Below the pieces are notes generated by a model. That model made no database searches and was not told the origin of the DNA. It saw only the letters and a program-made list of their open reading frames with translations. 64,000 nucleotides of DNA from Bradysia coprophila (lineage: Eukaryota > Arthropoda > Insecta > Diptera > Sciaridae), in NCBI RefSeq assembly GCF_014529535.1, contig NC_050735.1, positions 1,550,001-1,614,000 on the forward strand, in the 5' to 3' direction. Position numbers and translations under genes: made by a program. Positions 1-29,927 of this stretch are shown piece by piece. Every line of letters begins with the position of its first letter. Positions within the stretch are counted from its first letter, which is position 1.

Positions 1-16786
<16,786 letters not shown>

Positions 16787-17645
16787 GTGCAATAAATCGG
16801 TGTTTTAAAGACGATTGATTTCTAATAATTGATTGAGTGTGTACTTTGTCGTTTGTTTTTGTTTTGTTGGTTTTTCGTTTAATTTTTGTTCACTATCGTA
16901 ACGAAATGATGATGGGGTCATTGAGCATAACTAAAAGCAGCTTTTTCTAAAAAAAATAAAAATAAAAAAGATTAAAAATAAAAAGCAAAAAAAGAACAAT
17001 TTTTAATATAAAACTTTAGTGGCTAAAACTATAAATTAAATGAAGAGAAAAAAAAATCATGAAGATTTGTAAGAACACTTAAAAAAATAATTTTAATAAA
17101 ATAAAATCGACGATTAAGATCTATTTTTAACTTAAAAAATAATTATACGAAAACAGTAAGTTCTACATAATTCAATAAGTTAAACAACACACAACACACT
17201 TACGATGAATATTGAGTTTCTTACGATAAAATATAAGTAAAATTAGTGAAAAGAAAATGCCTGTGTAAAATAAAACTTGTAATACAAAACCAACAACAAC
17301 ATTGAAATTAAATTAAATTAAAAGAAATGAAAAAATGTTCAGCGAAAAACAAAACATTGTCGCAAAAAAAAGCTCTAATAAAATAACGGCATACACAATA
17401 TGGTCTCTAATTTTTCTTTCTTTGTTTTTCTAATTTTATTTATGAAAATTAAATAAATAAATAAACCAACCGTGAATGGTATAACCCATTATGAAAATGT
17501 TTTCATTATTTAAAACAAAAGAAGAAAACTAAAAAACAAAAAATTATGAAAAACATCGCTTAGGAACATTTGTAAATGAATTCAAAATATTTTTAATTGA
17601 CAACAATGATTTAAAAAACAAACAAAAAAAGTATAATAAAATCGT
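16787..17645 (+). terminator. mnb: mnb 3' UTR and polyadenylation region
   Basis: After the mnb stop the sequence is strongly A-rich for about 850 bp and contains several AATAAA signals (for example 17269-17274, and others near 17375, 17450 and 17633). Several alternative cleavage sites are likely; which is used cannot be told from sequence. Confidence 0.6.
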
Positions 17646-17649
17646 AAAT

Positions 17650-20600
17650 ATATAAATGATCATGTAGTTCGATTTATTTATTCATCGAATTCCCGTGAAT
17701 CAATTCTAAGATGAGATTGGCGCGTCGAGGTTTTTGGAAACCCGATGCGAACCCAGACCAAATTAAATGTTCGAAACCCGAAAACCCAAAGCCAGATGAA
17801 ACTGAAACCAGGTCCCAATTACCTTTTTGAAACCCGACAGTCAAAACCATGGTGGGTTTAAGAGGCACCGGTACTTAGCTAAAGTTGTAGCCTTTTATTT
17901 CATTTTTGATATCTTTTCATCAGAATCCTTTTCGAAAAATGTACGACCGCATTGTAGTCGTTTCTCAGAGCCGGTCAAACAACTACAACCAATAGTTATT
18001 TGTGTATCTGTTTTGGACGATTGTTTTTTGGCAATTTCGCGAGTTGTACATGCGAAAGTGTCTAAAATCAATCGTCCAAAACAGATACACAAAAAAAAAT
18101 TTCATGTAAGGGGTCGAAAACCATAGAAAAATCTCAAAACTCCCTCATTTTCGGCCCCGACACATGAAAAACTAATTTTTATTTAAATCTACCACATTCG
18201 TGGTCATTATTACGGTAGGGTGGGTCGTATTTTCATTTTGTTTTTATTTTAAAAGGCCTGGCCCCAGGCTGTACTCAGAGTTGACCAAGGAATCCGAAGC
18301 AGCAAAAAAAATAATTACAAATTCATTTTTCCCTTGCCTCTAGGCTCATTTTTGATTTTTGGGTTAGTAGCATGAAATTGCACACAATGTTGACAGATAT
18401 CTCGGGCAGTTGGGAACAGAAGACATTGCTGCTAACTGTAGTTAATAGCTGAGGAGTCAAGCTATGAAATACCATAAGAACGTTGTTGACCTTCGCCTTC
18501 ACTCGAGCAGAGTAACTCTGTCAGTGTTCCCGACTAAGACTTTTCGACAAAAAATTTCAACTTTATTTGCAAATAAAATCGACAAATCATGACATAATAC
18601 GTCGTGTGAGGTATGTCTGAACAGGTAATCTCATAGAGAATCCATTGCAGAGAAGATTGTTGAAAACGAGTTGAAAAAACTCACAGGAGCTCTGTTTTCG
18701 AAGCCCAAAGTTGGCAATTTTTTGTTAGAATGAAAAAGTTAAAGAACGTTCTAAACGGATTTTGGTAAGTGGAAGACAAACCTTAAGTTTGGTTTCCACT
18801 CAAGCAAAAGTACTTTGTATGAGAGCCGTAAGAGAGCGAACTGTCAAGCAAACAAAGCGAAATTTGAAAAAAAAAAACAATTTTGTGTCTCACACTGAGC
18901 ACTTTTTTAGTAAGTGAAAATCAAGCTATGGGAAAAACTACTGCTATGGGTCAGAATTTCCGGATTTTGGATATAGATCTAACTCGCAGAGTGCAAACAA
19001 CGCACTGTCTAGACAAAGCAAACGGGTGCAAACGATGAAAATATGCGGTTTTCTCATTATTTTGAGAGACTCCGAGCGTTCAGTTCTGATACACTACAAA
19101 AAAATGAAGAAAAATGGGCGATCTCTTAGGTACATAAATCTGCCTGACCAAGGCATGAAAACACAACTGTGGCTTCACATTTAGTGAATTATGTGATTTC
19201 GACAATGATTTTTCACATTTAATTTACTTCTGCAAGGCAAAACAAAATTTCCTTTCTGTTAATGTAACAACAGTTACGCACAAGCAGCTATGTTTAAACC
19301 AATCATTACACAATTTATCGCTATTTATAATGAAAATTTGGTCTCACTTCTTCGAAATTAGGTTTTGTTTTGGTGAAATTAATTAAAAACACAATTTTTC
19401 TATCACGACGGACATTTTGTTTCCACAATATTTCTATGGTGTTCACCTGTGATGTTCGAATTTCTATCGTCATTAAGGATAACCATAGTGATGTTAAGAA
19501 TAATCACAATCGTTTATTCGAATGAACTGATTTTAAATTTAAGTTAAATGCATTTGTTGAACTCGATAGATTTGGTGAAATTTAAATGAAAAATAAGTTC
19601 GTGTCACAAGCGAAATCGCTATTTCCATACCTGATTTATACTTTCATTTTGTTTCAGTGCTCGTTTCGGAGCAAAAATAAAAATAGAAATGCTCACTAAG
19701 CGAGTAGTTCTTTACGTCTCATTTTGCCCTTTGGTTCAAACTAAATTGCATTTATGGTTCATACTTCAGATCAATAAAATACCACTTGAAGAACAGCTTG
19801 AGTTGTAAAATGAAACTAAATATTTCGTATAAACAGTACACACGCTTTTCGATTACTAAAACAAATTCGACCAGTCAAGTTTTCCTTTAGAGATAAAGTA
19901 CGTCGTCCCGCTGAGCTCAAAACTCATTAGTTCACTCTTGAATTTTTTGTGGAAACTGCACACTCGAGGACTCGTCAGTGTTGAGAGCTCTGATTATTAC
20001 CGTTATTATTTCGTATGGTTTGATACATGAGCATAAAAATAAGTCACATCAAAGAAGCGAGAGCTGTGATATAACGATTTAACTTCTTATTTGGGAAGTA
20101 TGCCTGAACTTTGGAACTAGACTACGATACGTAGTGGATATCATTGGATATAATTGTGCATCAGCGTACATTCGCCTTGATTCGACCCTAACAGCTTACA
20201 CTCTCACAGATATGTATAGTTTCAGGATCTCATCTCTCTCTCTTTCTATGTTATTAAAACTAACTTTTTTGATGAGCTCTTCGATTTTATCTTATGTTTC
20301 TTATCTTTCTTTCTTCTGATTTTAAGAAGTCTTGTGTGGTACGGTTTGGAGAAAGCTCTGACTCCAGTTGACGCAAATACGGTTTGTATTTGTTGGCGGT
20401 TTACGGTACATGCGATATAACAGCTAAACCTGACTATTCAAGAAAGTTGAATCTCGCAAGGAGATCTTAAGCAAAGATAATTAACATGTACCGTTCTCAA
20501 AACATGCATAAGATAACCATCATATGCGAAAGGTGAATCTCTCAGAGAGATCGGAAGCTCGCCACTTGACACTAAACTTGATGGATGGTGATTCTCCCAC

Positions 20601-21340
20601 GGAGATCGGAAATTGAAACAACAATCTAAACAAAAGTGTCGTAGTTAGTCGAAATGTACGCCAGCTGAGGGTCAGTTCTTTGTGTGTTTGTCCATTTTCC
20701 ACATACCTGGTTGGCCTATCGTAATCTAGGAGGCACAGCGAATGGAATACATCGCTCGCTGGGTATTGTGAAGTCGGAGTCGGAGTCGCAGGTCTTGTGT
20801 GGTACCACTGAAGATAAAGCTGATGGCTATCGAACAGAAAGACATTTAAGCATCAGGCGTGTTTATGATAATCATATACATACCTACATTTTGTATTTTT
20901 CACATTCCTACGCTTATACGAAATGAAATTAAAAGCTTACGCAAATGGAAACGAGTCGTTGTTATTATTAATGTTGATGATTGAATAAAAAAGCTTTCAA
21001 TGGAGCGTCGACGTTTCATGCATCGGCAGTGAATTACATTGTTCATTGAGTTAAATGAGTTGATTTTTTTATAGCAAATTCATCGGATTATTAAAACCGA
21101 AATTGGTTTACCTTTGTTTCGGTTTTATTTTAAAATTCGTAAAAAAAATGTTCCTGCAGTGAATATGCACACCCGGTATTGGCTTAATTGGTCTTGAAAC
21201 GCCTTTTAAATTGATATTGCAACTAAATTAACAAACAAAATGTTTTCCTGTCTCGCTCCAGGTGTATTTTAGCAACAACGCTTTGACCAAAATCAATTTA
21301 CGTCCAGTCAATTACGAAATATGTGGACAGTATACCGTCA
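17650..21340. other. Intergenic region, no gene recognised
   Basis: No open frame with domain similarity. It contains one short MITE (17999-18093). A stretch around 18790-18870 is partly repeated around 23565-23640 (shared words ggtttccact and gaactgtcaagcaaacaaag or its complement). At 20447, 20532 and 20590 three short near-palindromic GAATCTC...GAGATC units occur, meaning unknown. Confidence 0.6.
17999..18093. mobile_element. MITE with perfect 25-bp inverted ends
   Basis: The left arm tttgtgtatctgttttggac (plus gattg) is the exact reverse complement of the right arm at 18069-18093. The total length is 95 bp with about 45 bp of loop. Non-coding; target duplication not clear because the flank is A-rich. 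Confidence 0.85.
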
Positions 21341-21344
21341 TTGT

Positions 21345-22592
21345 TAGCTCCGTACGAAGTACGAAGGGGCTTATAGGATTACGATGCCGTGTGTAATTGA
21401 TGGAATTCGAAGCAGACGGTAAGGGCAAAGTGTTTGCCTATGTTCATAGATGACGAATCCGCAATAAAAATTTGGGCCGTCTGTCCGTCTGTCCGTCTGT
21501 CTGTCACGTCGATATCTTGAGTAAATCAAATCCGATTTCAAAAAAAAAATTTCCCAGAAAGATAGTCAAAATAGTGAGGCTAAGTTCGAAGATGGGCATA
21601 TTCGGGTCGGCCCTTCGTGAGTTAGGGCCACCTAAGTGATTTAAGGTCTTTTTGGTGATATTTATGGCAAAATAAACGATGGAAATGTAAATGACACGGC
21701 AAATGATAGGTATTGTCAATACCAATCCAGGAAAAAAAGTTTTTTAAAGGGCCCTATGTGTATTTTACATAGAACTCAAGTAAATTTAATCCGTTTTTCG
21801 TAATTTTTGTTTCATTTGGAAGGTAATCGAACGCCGAATAGAAAGTTGTTGAACAAAAAATTAAATTTGGGTCCTCGGACTAAGGCCGCTACTAGGGCCC
21901 TATGCGTATTTTACATACAACTCGAGTAAATTTCATCCGTTTTTCGTAATTTTTGTTTCATTTGAAAGATAATCGAACACCAAATAGAATGTTGTTGAAA
22001 AAAAAATTAAATTTGGGTCCTCGGACTAAGGCCGCTACTAGGGCCCTATGCGTATTTTAAATACAACTCGAGTAAATTTGATCCGTTTTTCGTAATTTTT
22101 GTTTCATTTGAAAGATAATCGAACACCGAATAGAATGTTGTTGAAAAAAAAAATTAAATTTGGATCCTTGGACTAAGGCCGTTACTAGGGCCCTATGTGT
22201 ATTTTACATATAACTCGAGCAAATTTCATCCGTTTTTCGTAATTTTTGTTTCATTTGGAAGGTAATCAAAGGCCGAATAGAATGTTGTTGAAAAAAAAAT
22301 TAAATTTGGGTCCTCGGACTAAGGCCGCTACTAGGGCCCTATGTGTATTTTACATATAACCCGAGCAAATTTCATCCGTTTTTCGTATTTTTTGTTTCAT
22401 TTGGAAGGTAATCAAAGGCCGAATAGAATGTAGTTAAAAAAAAAATTAAATTTGGATCCTCGGACTGAGGCCGATACTAGGCCCTATGTGTATTTATACT
22501 CAATAAATTAAAATTTTAGGGCTATTTGAAATTTTTGTTTTATTTGAAAGGAACGTCGTACGGGGCTTCGTAATTGCGCTATGCGCAATTTC
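21345..22592. mobile_element. HINE/DINE-1-like (Helentron-derived) element, copy 1
   Basis: It has the parts known for Helentron-associated elements such as Drosophila DINE-1. The 5' sub-terminal repeat agctccgtacga is complementary to the 3' sub-terminal tcgtacggggct (22557-22567). A GTCY microsatellite (ccgtctgtccgtctgtctgtc, about 21476-21505) lies in the 5' third. The 3' end is a perfect stem-loop AATTGCGC-TAT-GCGCAATT (22572-22590). A tandem array of about 146-bp units fills the second half. No Rep/helicase frame. A second copy with the same plan is at 60.83-61.90 kb. Confidence 0.75.
21749..22500. repeat. ~146-bp tandem repeats inside HINE copy 1, five units
   Basis: Units begin with gggccctatg at 21749, 21895, 22041, 22188 and 22334, with a truncated one near 22479. 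Each contains tccgtttttcgtaatttttg and ggtcctcggactaaggccg. Units differ from each other by several substitutions, so the array is older than the 122-bp array in mnb. Confidence 0.92.
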
Positions 22593-25314
22593 TAAGATGT
22601 ACACATTACATAATAATTTTACTTTAACTACTTTAACCGGCACATAGGCTTACGGTCAAAGTAGGGTGACAGACGCACTAGGGTCACGTACGCAATAGAT
22701 ATACGGGTTTGTACGGGGCTCAGTCGCAGCAAACGCTCCGACTGTTCTGATGGCTCGTTTACCACTCTTTTTTACGAACAGTAAATGTACGAAGAATGTT
22801 TCAGCTTGTAAAACATTTGTCAGTCACATTAGTAATGTAAATATATCTATACCAGCGGTGTGTCACGACATAGTAAAGTAAACTTTGATCTATGCTGATG
22901 GAAAAGCCGACAAGACTCAGAGCCCACGACAGGCTTGATCGTCCCTCATCGGTGAATGCTCATCGGATAAAGGGAGATGCAAGAATGGTTCTGTTTTATT
23001 TTCACTGGTTATTTAGAAAACAGCAGCCATATCATGCTTTATCTTAATTAAATTAAATTAAATTTTCTGGATAAACAAAGAGAGCTATGAGTTGAAGGTT
23101 CAGCGAGCGATGTTTTACTCTCAATAAATATGAGTCTAAAAATCGCAGAAAACATCAAGGCTGTATACTTTGAGGAGGTCACGCAGACCGCCATTTTGTT
23201 AGATACGCGGGAACACACCACTTCTGATGATTTTACATGTAAAAAAATTCACAACATCATTAAGACGACGAGAATCATCAGAGTAGGTGAATTTTTGTGT
23301 GAAATCGGCCATTTTATCATCAACTGTGGTGTGTAACCCGCGTATCTGTATCTGCGTGACCTTCCCCAAGTATTCAGACTTGGAAAACATGGCATATTTC
23401 TTGCCTACCTCTTGAATAAATTAAAATCGATTCGCTCTGGGCGCAAAGTTCACACTCATTCAAATATTCTCTTTCATAAGCCTTGAAAGGCTTAAAAGTA
23501 ACTTAACTTAACCACATGAATTAAGCTACTACTGGTCGGAACCATCAGAAAATACTTAAGGTTTGATTTCCACTTGACTTACCAAAAACATAATTCATGT
23601 AATTCAATTGTTGCTTTGTTTACTTGACAACTCGCTCTCTCACAGTGTAGAATTTCTTCCATCTCGTTGTTCGTGATAAGAATTACAGAAGCTATCGCGG
23701 TAACAAGGAAAAAACTTCTAATGATAATTACTCCCATCTCACTACTCCAATATTGTCCATCTACGAACTTAACCTCATGACTTTCATTCTCCGTCTATTA
23801 AAACCAAAATAGGTTAAGAATTACCCGAGTTATAGCGCTAACAAGTGTTACAAACGTTTTCTCTATTAATTTAATGTTTTTTGCCAATGTCATTTATATA
23901 GAAAATTTACACAGATAATACGATTACCTGATGAATCTAGGACTACTTATGTTGCCAGGTGACTTCGCCACTGGCTGTTGAAACGTGGCGAATGTTAACA
24001 ATTTTATGTTATTGTTAGCATTTGCATTGCACTTTAATCTCTTCAGGGTGTTCACAGTGGCCTATCTGTGTGAGGTTTGTTGTTATTCGACATAGCAGAT
24101 GAAAATATTCTGTCGTAGTAGTATAGTTGTTTTCATCATAAGGAGAGAAACCACGAAATTACAGTATACGTGTGAATTCGTATGCCGAGAGAATTATTTT
24201 GCATAAATGTTTCGTCGAGACGAAGTCATGGGATACGAATTCAAATCTCAAAAATTTACTTACTTTTACGAACATAAATCGACATGTCACGTGTTCAAAT
24301 CCGCGACTGGGCAAGATGATTTTTGTCCAGATGTTTATTTTGACGAGCTGGATTATAATCCACGCCTTCTGTTTAGGCTCACAATCACCACCCAAAATAA
24401 ACATTTGGATACAGGTGCTAGTTATTTATGACAACTATATGTGTAGTTATAACACGATGCCGCAGGATGCGAATTGGCAATGGACCATTTGAATATCATA
24501 TGAGTGAGTTATGGCACATCTAATCGTGACCCTAATAATAGTATTTTTCCTAACGCATGCTAAAAGGGCTTTTTTTTAGCAAATGAGACGTTTCCAGCAC
24601 AAGTTAGGAACCACGTTTTGTTTATTTTGACGAGTGGAAATTAATACAGCCCTCCCCTTCGGGTCGAGCCATCAAAATGAAAATTTGGAACCTCGGACGT
24701 AATGTACCAACTCCTAATCATTGTTGTATTGTGTAAATTCGGCTTTACATTTTTCTCCGAACGTTTCTGAGCAACGTAAATTTTAATTATCACCAAACAA
24801 TATATCGCAGCAGAATATGATGATGTTTGTACAAATTCGAATTAATTTAACTTTTAATGAGCATTGTATTGAAATACACACAAAGTAAGTGTTTTGGAGC
24901 AAATAATTCACAGAAATGTCGCATTTAGAAATTTGATTGGTTGCCGCAGCAAATTCTAATTATATCGTTCAACAATCAGAAGTTTGAACAACAAACTATC
25001 ATCATTAATATATGCAACGCAGTTTCTATTACGTGGATTCAGCGTATCAACAATTACTCTTATCTATCATGGAATGAAAAATTGAAATTCAATTTAATCT
25101 CGCCATTTTCAATAGATTTTTTTTTTAAATATTGTTTAATTCTTGTCGGATAATTCAATTGTTGGGACAGCTCCAAACGTTTTGCATAATGGACAGTTTA
25201 AATTCATATTCACATGTAGTACTTTGTTACTTTATTTACGTATGTACAGACTGTGTAGTAGAAGTGGATTCAGTGACATTGTAATCGTGAATCATTTTAA
25301 ATCATTTCCCATAT
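22593..25314. other. Intergenic region between HINE copy 1 and Gr gene 1
   Basis: No gene recognised. It includes the foldback MITE at 23176-23362. Around 24575-24700 a sequence with tttattttgacgag and aatttggaacctcggacg is similar to one at 30215-30245, a further dispersed repeat. The open frames at 24.16-24.49 kb, on both strands, have no visible domain. Confidence 0.55.
23176..23362. mobile_element. Foldback MITE, ~187 bp
   Basis: The left arm aggtcacgcagaccgcc ... tagatacgcgggaacacacc pairs with the right arm gtggtgtgtaacccgcgtat ... tatctgcgtgacctt. Inner segments (gattttacatgtaaaaaaat and gtgaatttttgtgtgaaatc) are partly complementary as well. Confidence 0.75.
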
Positions 25315-28300
25315 TCACTTTTGATTCAGTTTAAATTGAACAGATATTGTTAGGTAAGATACCAGAGTGCTGCAAATCTGAAATGGTACGTAGATTATAA
25401 TCAAATTACTCATTGCTGTCATAGGAAGCGACCAATTACCGCCATCATCATGGGCTTCTGAATTGGTGACATACCACACATGCTGATCTTTAAATTCAGT
25501 TGACTCATTTGAAAGGAAATTCTTTCGATCTGTAATTTAAATTGGAATATCGTTTGAAGCGATAGGAAATCAAAAATTTTTAAAGTGTCTTTGAAGTGAC
25601 CTTTCTTACGGGCGGCTGTACGTGTCGAAGTTTAGACGAACTTATAAAAAGATTAGTGCATTTTAGAGACCGTAAAACAATTTTTTGTTTAGAATAATGT
25701 TTTACGTCGATCAAAAATAACTTATCAAAACTTCAGTCCCCCTTTCTAGTCCAATAAATTCTATCCCTCCATACTATCATACGTGTCAGCATTATTGTGG
25801 ATACTATTTGCAACTCGGGATGGGAGACGTTCAAAATTATCGATAATATCAATCGAAAGAAATTATCGATAATCGATTAATCATATCGTTATCGATAATT
25901 ATCAAAAAATCTAAATTCAATAATTATCAAAATATCGACATTTTGGTATTTATATGAAAATTTATGATAATATACCGATATATCGGAATATACCAATAAA
26001 TATCGGATTTTCGGACCGAAATATCGATACATCGAATTATCGATATCTTCATAATTATCAATGCCGTGTGCAAATAGTCGATTCATCTGTTACATACGGC
26101 AAGCATATGACAAGTATTATTATCGGATCTATTACTATCACGATCAAAGTATTTTTGATCGGTTGATTTCAAATCTTGTACTTCAATTTTCTTAACATGT
26201 GGTTAAAAGGATCATATTTGCACATAGCTTGTCGCTATTTTTGTCGCCGTTATCGATAACAGATGAATAACAGTGTGTGACGGGTTGAATGCATACTGTT
26301 GGCCGTTTCGTTCGATGCTACTATACGAATTCTATTGAGCCGACTATAATGTACTTGTACCACTTCCACACATATACAATACAACATGTGTTTGATACCG
26401 ATGCAATGAATGGGTCTACAAATAAACAAATAACGAATAACCGGCCGGGTGTAAATACCATCCACACCACAACACTTGTGACATTATTTACACCCGGGTG
26501 AAATAATGATGTAACGTAAAAATTCTAGTGTATGTAACTTACGCTCCTTTTGACTGGGCTTGAGTCCAGCTTCGAACATTTAAATAAAAGAGACTGCATC
26601 TCCTGAAACTAAAATAGTAAAACGTAAGAATAAATTTGAGAAAACTTTGACCCACTCGCATGCAACGGTCTTATTCGCACAGGTCACACAAATGCAGAGA
26701 CTCAGCATTACCAACGTACTTCTTTCGATATGGCATCAGCGATAAGTACAATACCACCAATTTCAATTCCATGAAATACAGTGTTGCTCACGGCGTAAAT
26801 GAATTCGTTGATAGCTTTTTCCACTGACCGGATACCCCGAGCCAGCTCAATTATCGAGTTTATGGAGTAAAAGAGCTGCAATTCGATGAAGAAATAGAAA
26901 TTAAGATTTTATATTGATGCTTCAAAACTTCCAATGGGCTTTACAACATGATAAGTATTCGATCATCTGTTACCTACGATGGCGTTGAGATCTGTTTTAG
27001 AGCCTATTATTGGGAACTAATTACTAAGACTAAGTAGGACACTAAATGCGCTTGTATACCCGTTAGCGAGTCGTACAATTCTGAGACCTCAAGGTAAGTT
27101 ACACCCGTGATTTTGGTGTACTTTGGAAGAGCTTGAAAAGATGCATTAAAACAACCCAAAAAACTTGAAAAAAAGTTGAGGATGGCCTTAGGATCACTGC
27201 CTTAAAATTGCGAAATTCGCACTGTACCTGTAGAGCCTCCATATTCACAGAGTGAGCCTAAGGCTATGCTAGTGAATGGTGAACTTTGGTGAACTTTTTC
27301 ATGCTCTTTCAGAATATACCAACCCCAAAATTTTTACTTTCGAAACAGCTTCACAAGTCGTGCGTATGGCGTGGTAAAATGTGTAACTAAAAACGTCACA
27401 AGATCACATGTGTACACAAGATTAAAAAATGTATCTTCGATTTGTGAAGCCATTAGAAAAGTGACATCTTTTTAATTGGTGAACTTTGAAAGAGGATAAA
27501 AAAGTTAACTGAAGTTCATTTTTGAGCCCGAGAAAAAGTTGGTCCAAAAACCTAAATTCGCTCCCTGAACCTTGCGTTTTTGGCATAATATTACGTTCCT
27601 CTCAAGGTTCAGTGAGCGAATGTAGGACCTTAGACCTAATTTTTTTCTGGTTCAAAGGTGAACTTTGGTAAACGTTTTTATGCTCTTTCAAAGTTCACCA
27701 ATTAAAAAGTTGTCACTTTCCTAATGGCTTCACAAATCGAATCCGCGTTTTTGTGTAGTGGAATTTTGTAACGTTTTTGCATTACTGAAACCATTTCAAA
27801 ACTTAAAATTTTGCGGCTTGTATATCCTGAAAGAGCTCTAGAAAGTTCACCAAAGTACACCGATAAACCCAACAAAATGTAGGGCCAAGGCATTAGGCCC
27901 CTTTGAACTTGGGTATGCACGACGGTTTTTACACAAATTTTGAAAATTGGTTAAGCGACTTGAACGAAACTTTTTGTCGGGTTTAAAGGTGTACTTTGGT
28001 GAACTTTTTAAAGCTTTCGAATGACACCACTCCCAGCTGTATAACTTATCTAATGGCCCTAAAAAATGAAGCCTTACTGTCAGTACAATAGTGTCATTGT
28101 CGCTTTTTATTTTATTATTAACATCTTTACAATTTCCCGCAACTTCCATTAGCAAAAACTAAGTTCAAAAGCTTACGAAAATTTTCTGTAGAGGTAGTCA
28201 ATTGGTAAAGCAAAACCAACGAAAAAAACCGTTCAAATGTCAAAAACACATTTTGGTGTGTTTGGTGGAATATAGAAAGAAGAATAGAGCATAGAGCCAA

Positions 28301-29927
28301 GGTATTTAGGAATTAAAATCCCGAATAGTAAGCCCTGCGTCATACCGCACACGATGTGTATTGTCACACTCGGCCTACGGTCTCGAGTTACAATCTTCAC
28401 ATCTAGTGCCTAAAAAAGCATTTATCACTATCAGTTGTATAAATAACTATTATACGGTTGAAGCTGCTACACGGACGTGCGTGGTAGTGGTAAAACCGTA
28501 TAAAGACATATAAACAGTTTTGATTGTTTGTGTGGATCAGCTGATAAACAGCTGAACAAATTCATGGCCTCTGAGTGTATATAATATATATTACACACTT
28601 GTCACGAAGAAGTCGAGGCTTGCCGAGACTGATAGTGACAAGTGTGTACTCTATTTTATCACATAAGCGAAAACGAGACAACAACATAGACCTGAAGTGT
28701 AATGTTTGAATTGAAGTTCTAGTTAAGTAATTTTGACAGCCGAACACCGCGCGTATGTGATAATATAAGATTATGCACCTCTTACCGAAATTTTTATCGA
28801 GACCTGTGGGCACTGCTGGTCGAGCCAAAGGCGAGTAGCGTAATAACCACACGTCAAAATAACAATTTTGGCAAGAGGTAGATACACTTTTTTATCTGCC
28901 GAGAACATATATACCGAGATAAACAAAAATACTCTAGAGGGATGAGTGGGAAATTATTGGTTCTATGCAGATAAATATACATATCGGAAGCATCTAATTT
29001 GAACGGTATTTTGCTACCCAATGAAATATTCAATATAATCCTATAATGGTATAGGAAATCGTTGAAAAATGGGCAACAGCAAAGCGCATTTTTGATTTTT
29101 ATTATTAAAAATTCTTTTTGTTTTCACTTAACTGAGCACAGAATTAATGCCATCGATCCAATCAATGTTAGTGTTAAATGCACTCCATACAGTCCATTAT
29201 GTGTTATTGTAAATTCATACATTTTGTCCAGCAGTACAGAGACTTCATCAATATCATTTTCACCCCATAAAATGTAAGCCGATTTTTCGCTATTAAACCG
29301 ATTATTTTTTTCTATGATAACAAGCTTTTCGTTGATGGAAATAATGAAATTTAAGCTCAAAAGCATCAGGCCAAAAATGTATATGGCACTAGCAAGCATT
29401 GTGAGCGTGTGAGGGTACGATATTATAGCCCAATCCAAAAGTGTCTCAGAGTAAATTATGAGTAGTGACACAGTGATTTGGATAACAATTGAAATTACTT
29501 TAATTACGGCTATTTTTTTCACACGCTTGTTCAACACTGTCGCAGACTGGGTAAAACTATTGCCCATTTGATGCATTTTCATCGCTTGATTGATCAACGT
29601 TGCAATTCTAATGTGTTGAATGTTGTGCAATGCAAACAGAACTATTCCCTTCGCTAAACTGAAACAATATTCAAATGATATCATCGAAAATACGGTCGCA
29701 TCATTGAAATATATCCAATAATGATAGCAGGTAGCATAAGCCATGGCGCAAATGACCGAGATATTCACAACGAAACTCGCAAAAATCGAATAAATTGATA
29801 GTTTCTTCGAGGTTTTAACGGATAGAATTATGCCGTTTCCAAAATCGAACGTAAACGGCGATAAACCATTTATTGTCAAATATGCTAATAGACACTTCAA
29901 TAATCTTTGACTCAATATATTCGTCAT
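25315..29927 (-). CDS. Gustatory receptor (insect 7tm_7 family), gene 1, five exons, 387 aa
   Basis: Chemosensory seven-transmembrane receptor of the insect Gr family; in insects these are ligand-gated cation channels in taste or sensory neurons. Exons on minus: 29927-29133, 26875-26720, 26602-26543, 25529-25440, 25377-25315, all phase 0. The donor of the first intron is GTTAAG; other introns use GTACGT, GTAAGT and GTAATT. The first exon (265 aa, MTNILSQRLLKCLLAYLTIN...) holds most membrane segments, the next two give LFYSINSIIELARGIRSVEK... and EMQSLLFKCSKLDSSPVKRS, and the last gives ICSTLVSYLTISVQFKLNQK. That tail contains the family signature [T/S]Yxxxx(x)QF close to the C-terminus. Length fits the family (about 380-450 aa). 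Exon joins were made by eye; the short third exon is the least certain. It is divergent to Gr gene 2, about 2 kb between starts. Ligand unknown. Confidence 0.85.
26445..26499. repeat. Short foldback in Gr gene 1 intron 3
   Basis: ccgggtgtaaata and tatttacacccggg are near-perfect reverse complements separated by about 25 bp. Probably a MITE remnant; too short to classify. Confidence 0.55.
27437..27740. mobile_element. Large foldback element in Gr gene 1 intron 1, ~55-bp arms
   Basis: The left arm (tcgatttgtgaagccattag ... ggtgaactttgaaagag, 27437-27495) is mirrored by the right arm (ctctttcaaagttcaccaat ... ggcttcacaaatcga, ending 27740). A second nested pair, ttcgctccctgaaccttg and caaggttcagtgagcgaa, lies in the middle. 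Similar ggtgaactttggtgaac words continue at 27273-27360 and 27985-28010, so the complete element may span about 27.1-28.2 kb. No transposase seen. Confidence 0.75.
28455..28565. mobile_element. MITE, CCGTATAAA / CAGCTGAAGC family, copy 5
   Basis: Contains acggacgtgcgtggtagtgg, aaaaccgtataaagacata, then gtggatcagctgataaacag followed by ctgaac, matching the order in copy 1. Confidence 0.6.
28591..28649. repeat. Foldback, arms acacacttgtcac / gtgacaagtgtgta
   Basis: A 59-bp hairpin with a loop containing gtcgaggcttgccgag. The arm sequence cacttgtc is shared with the larger foldback at 55.93-56.08 kb. Located in Gr gene 1 intron 1. Confidence 0.6.

Noticed and set aside
25820..26060. Dense atcgataattatcgata palindromes
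   Set aside because: Simple AT-rich self-complementary sequence without fixed ends or unit; treated as low complexity.
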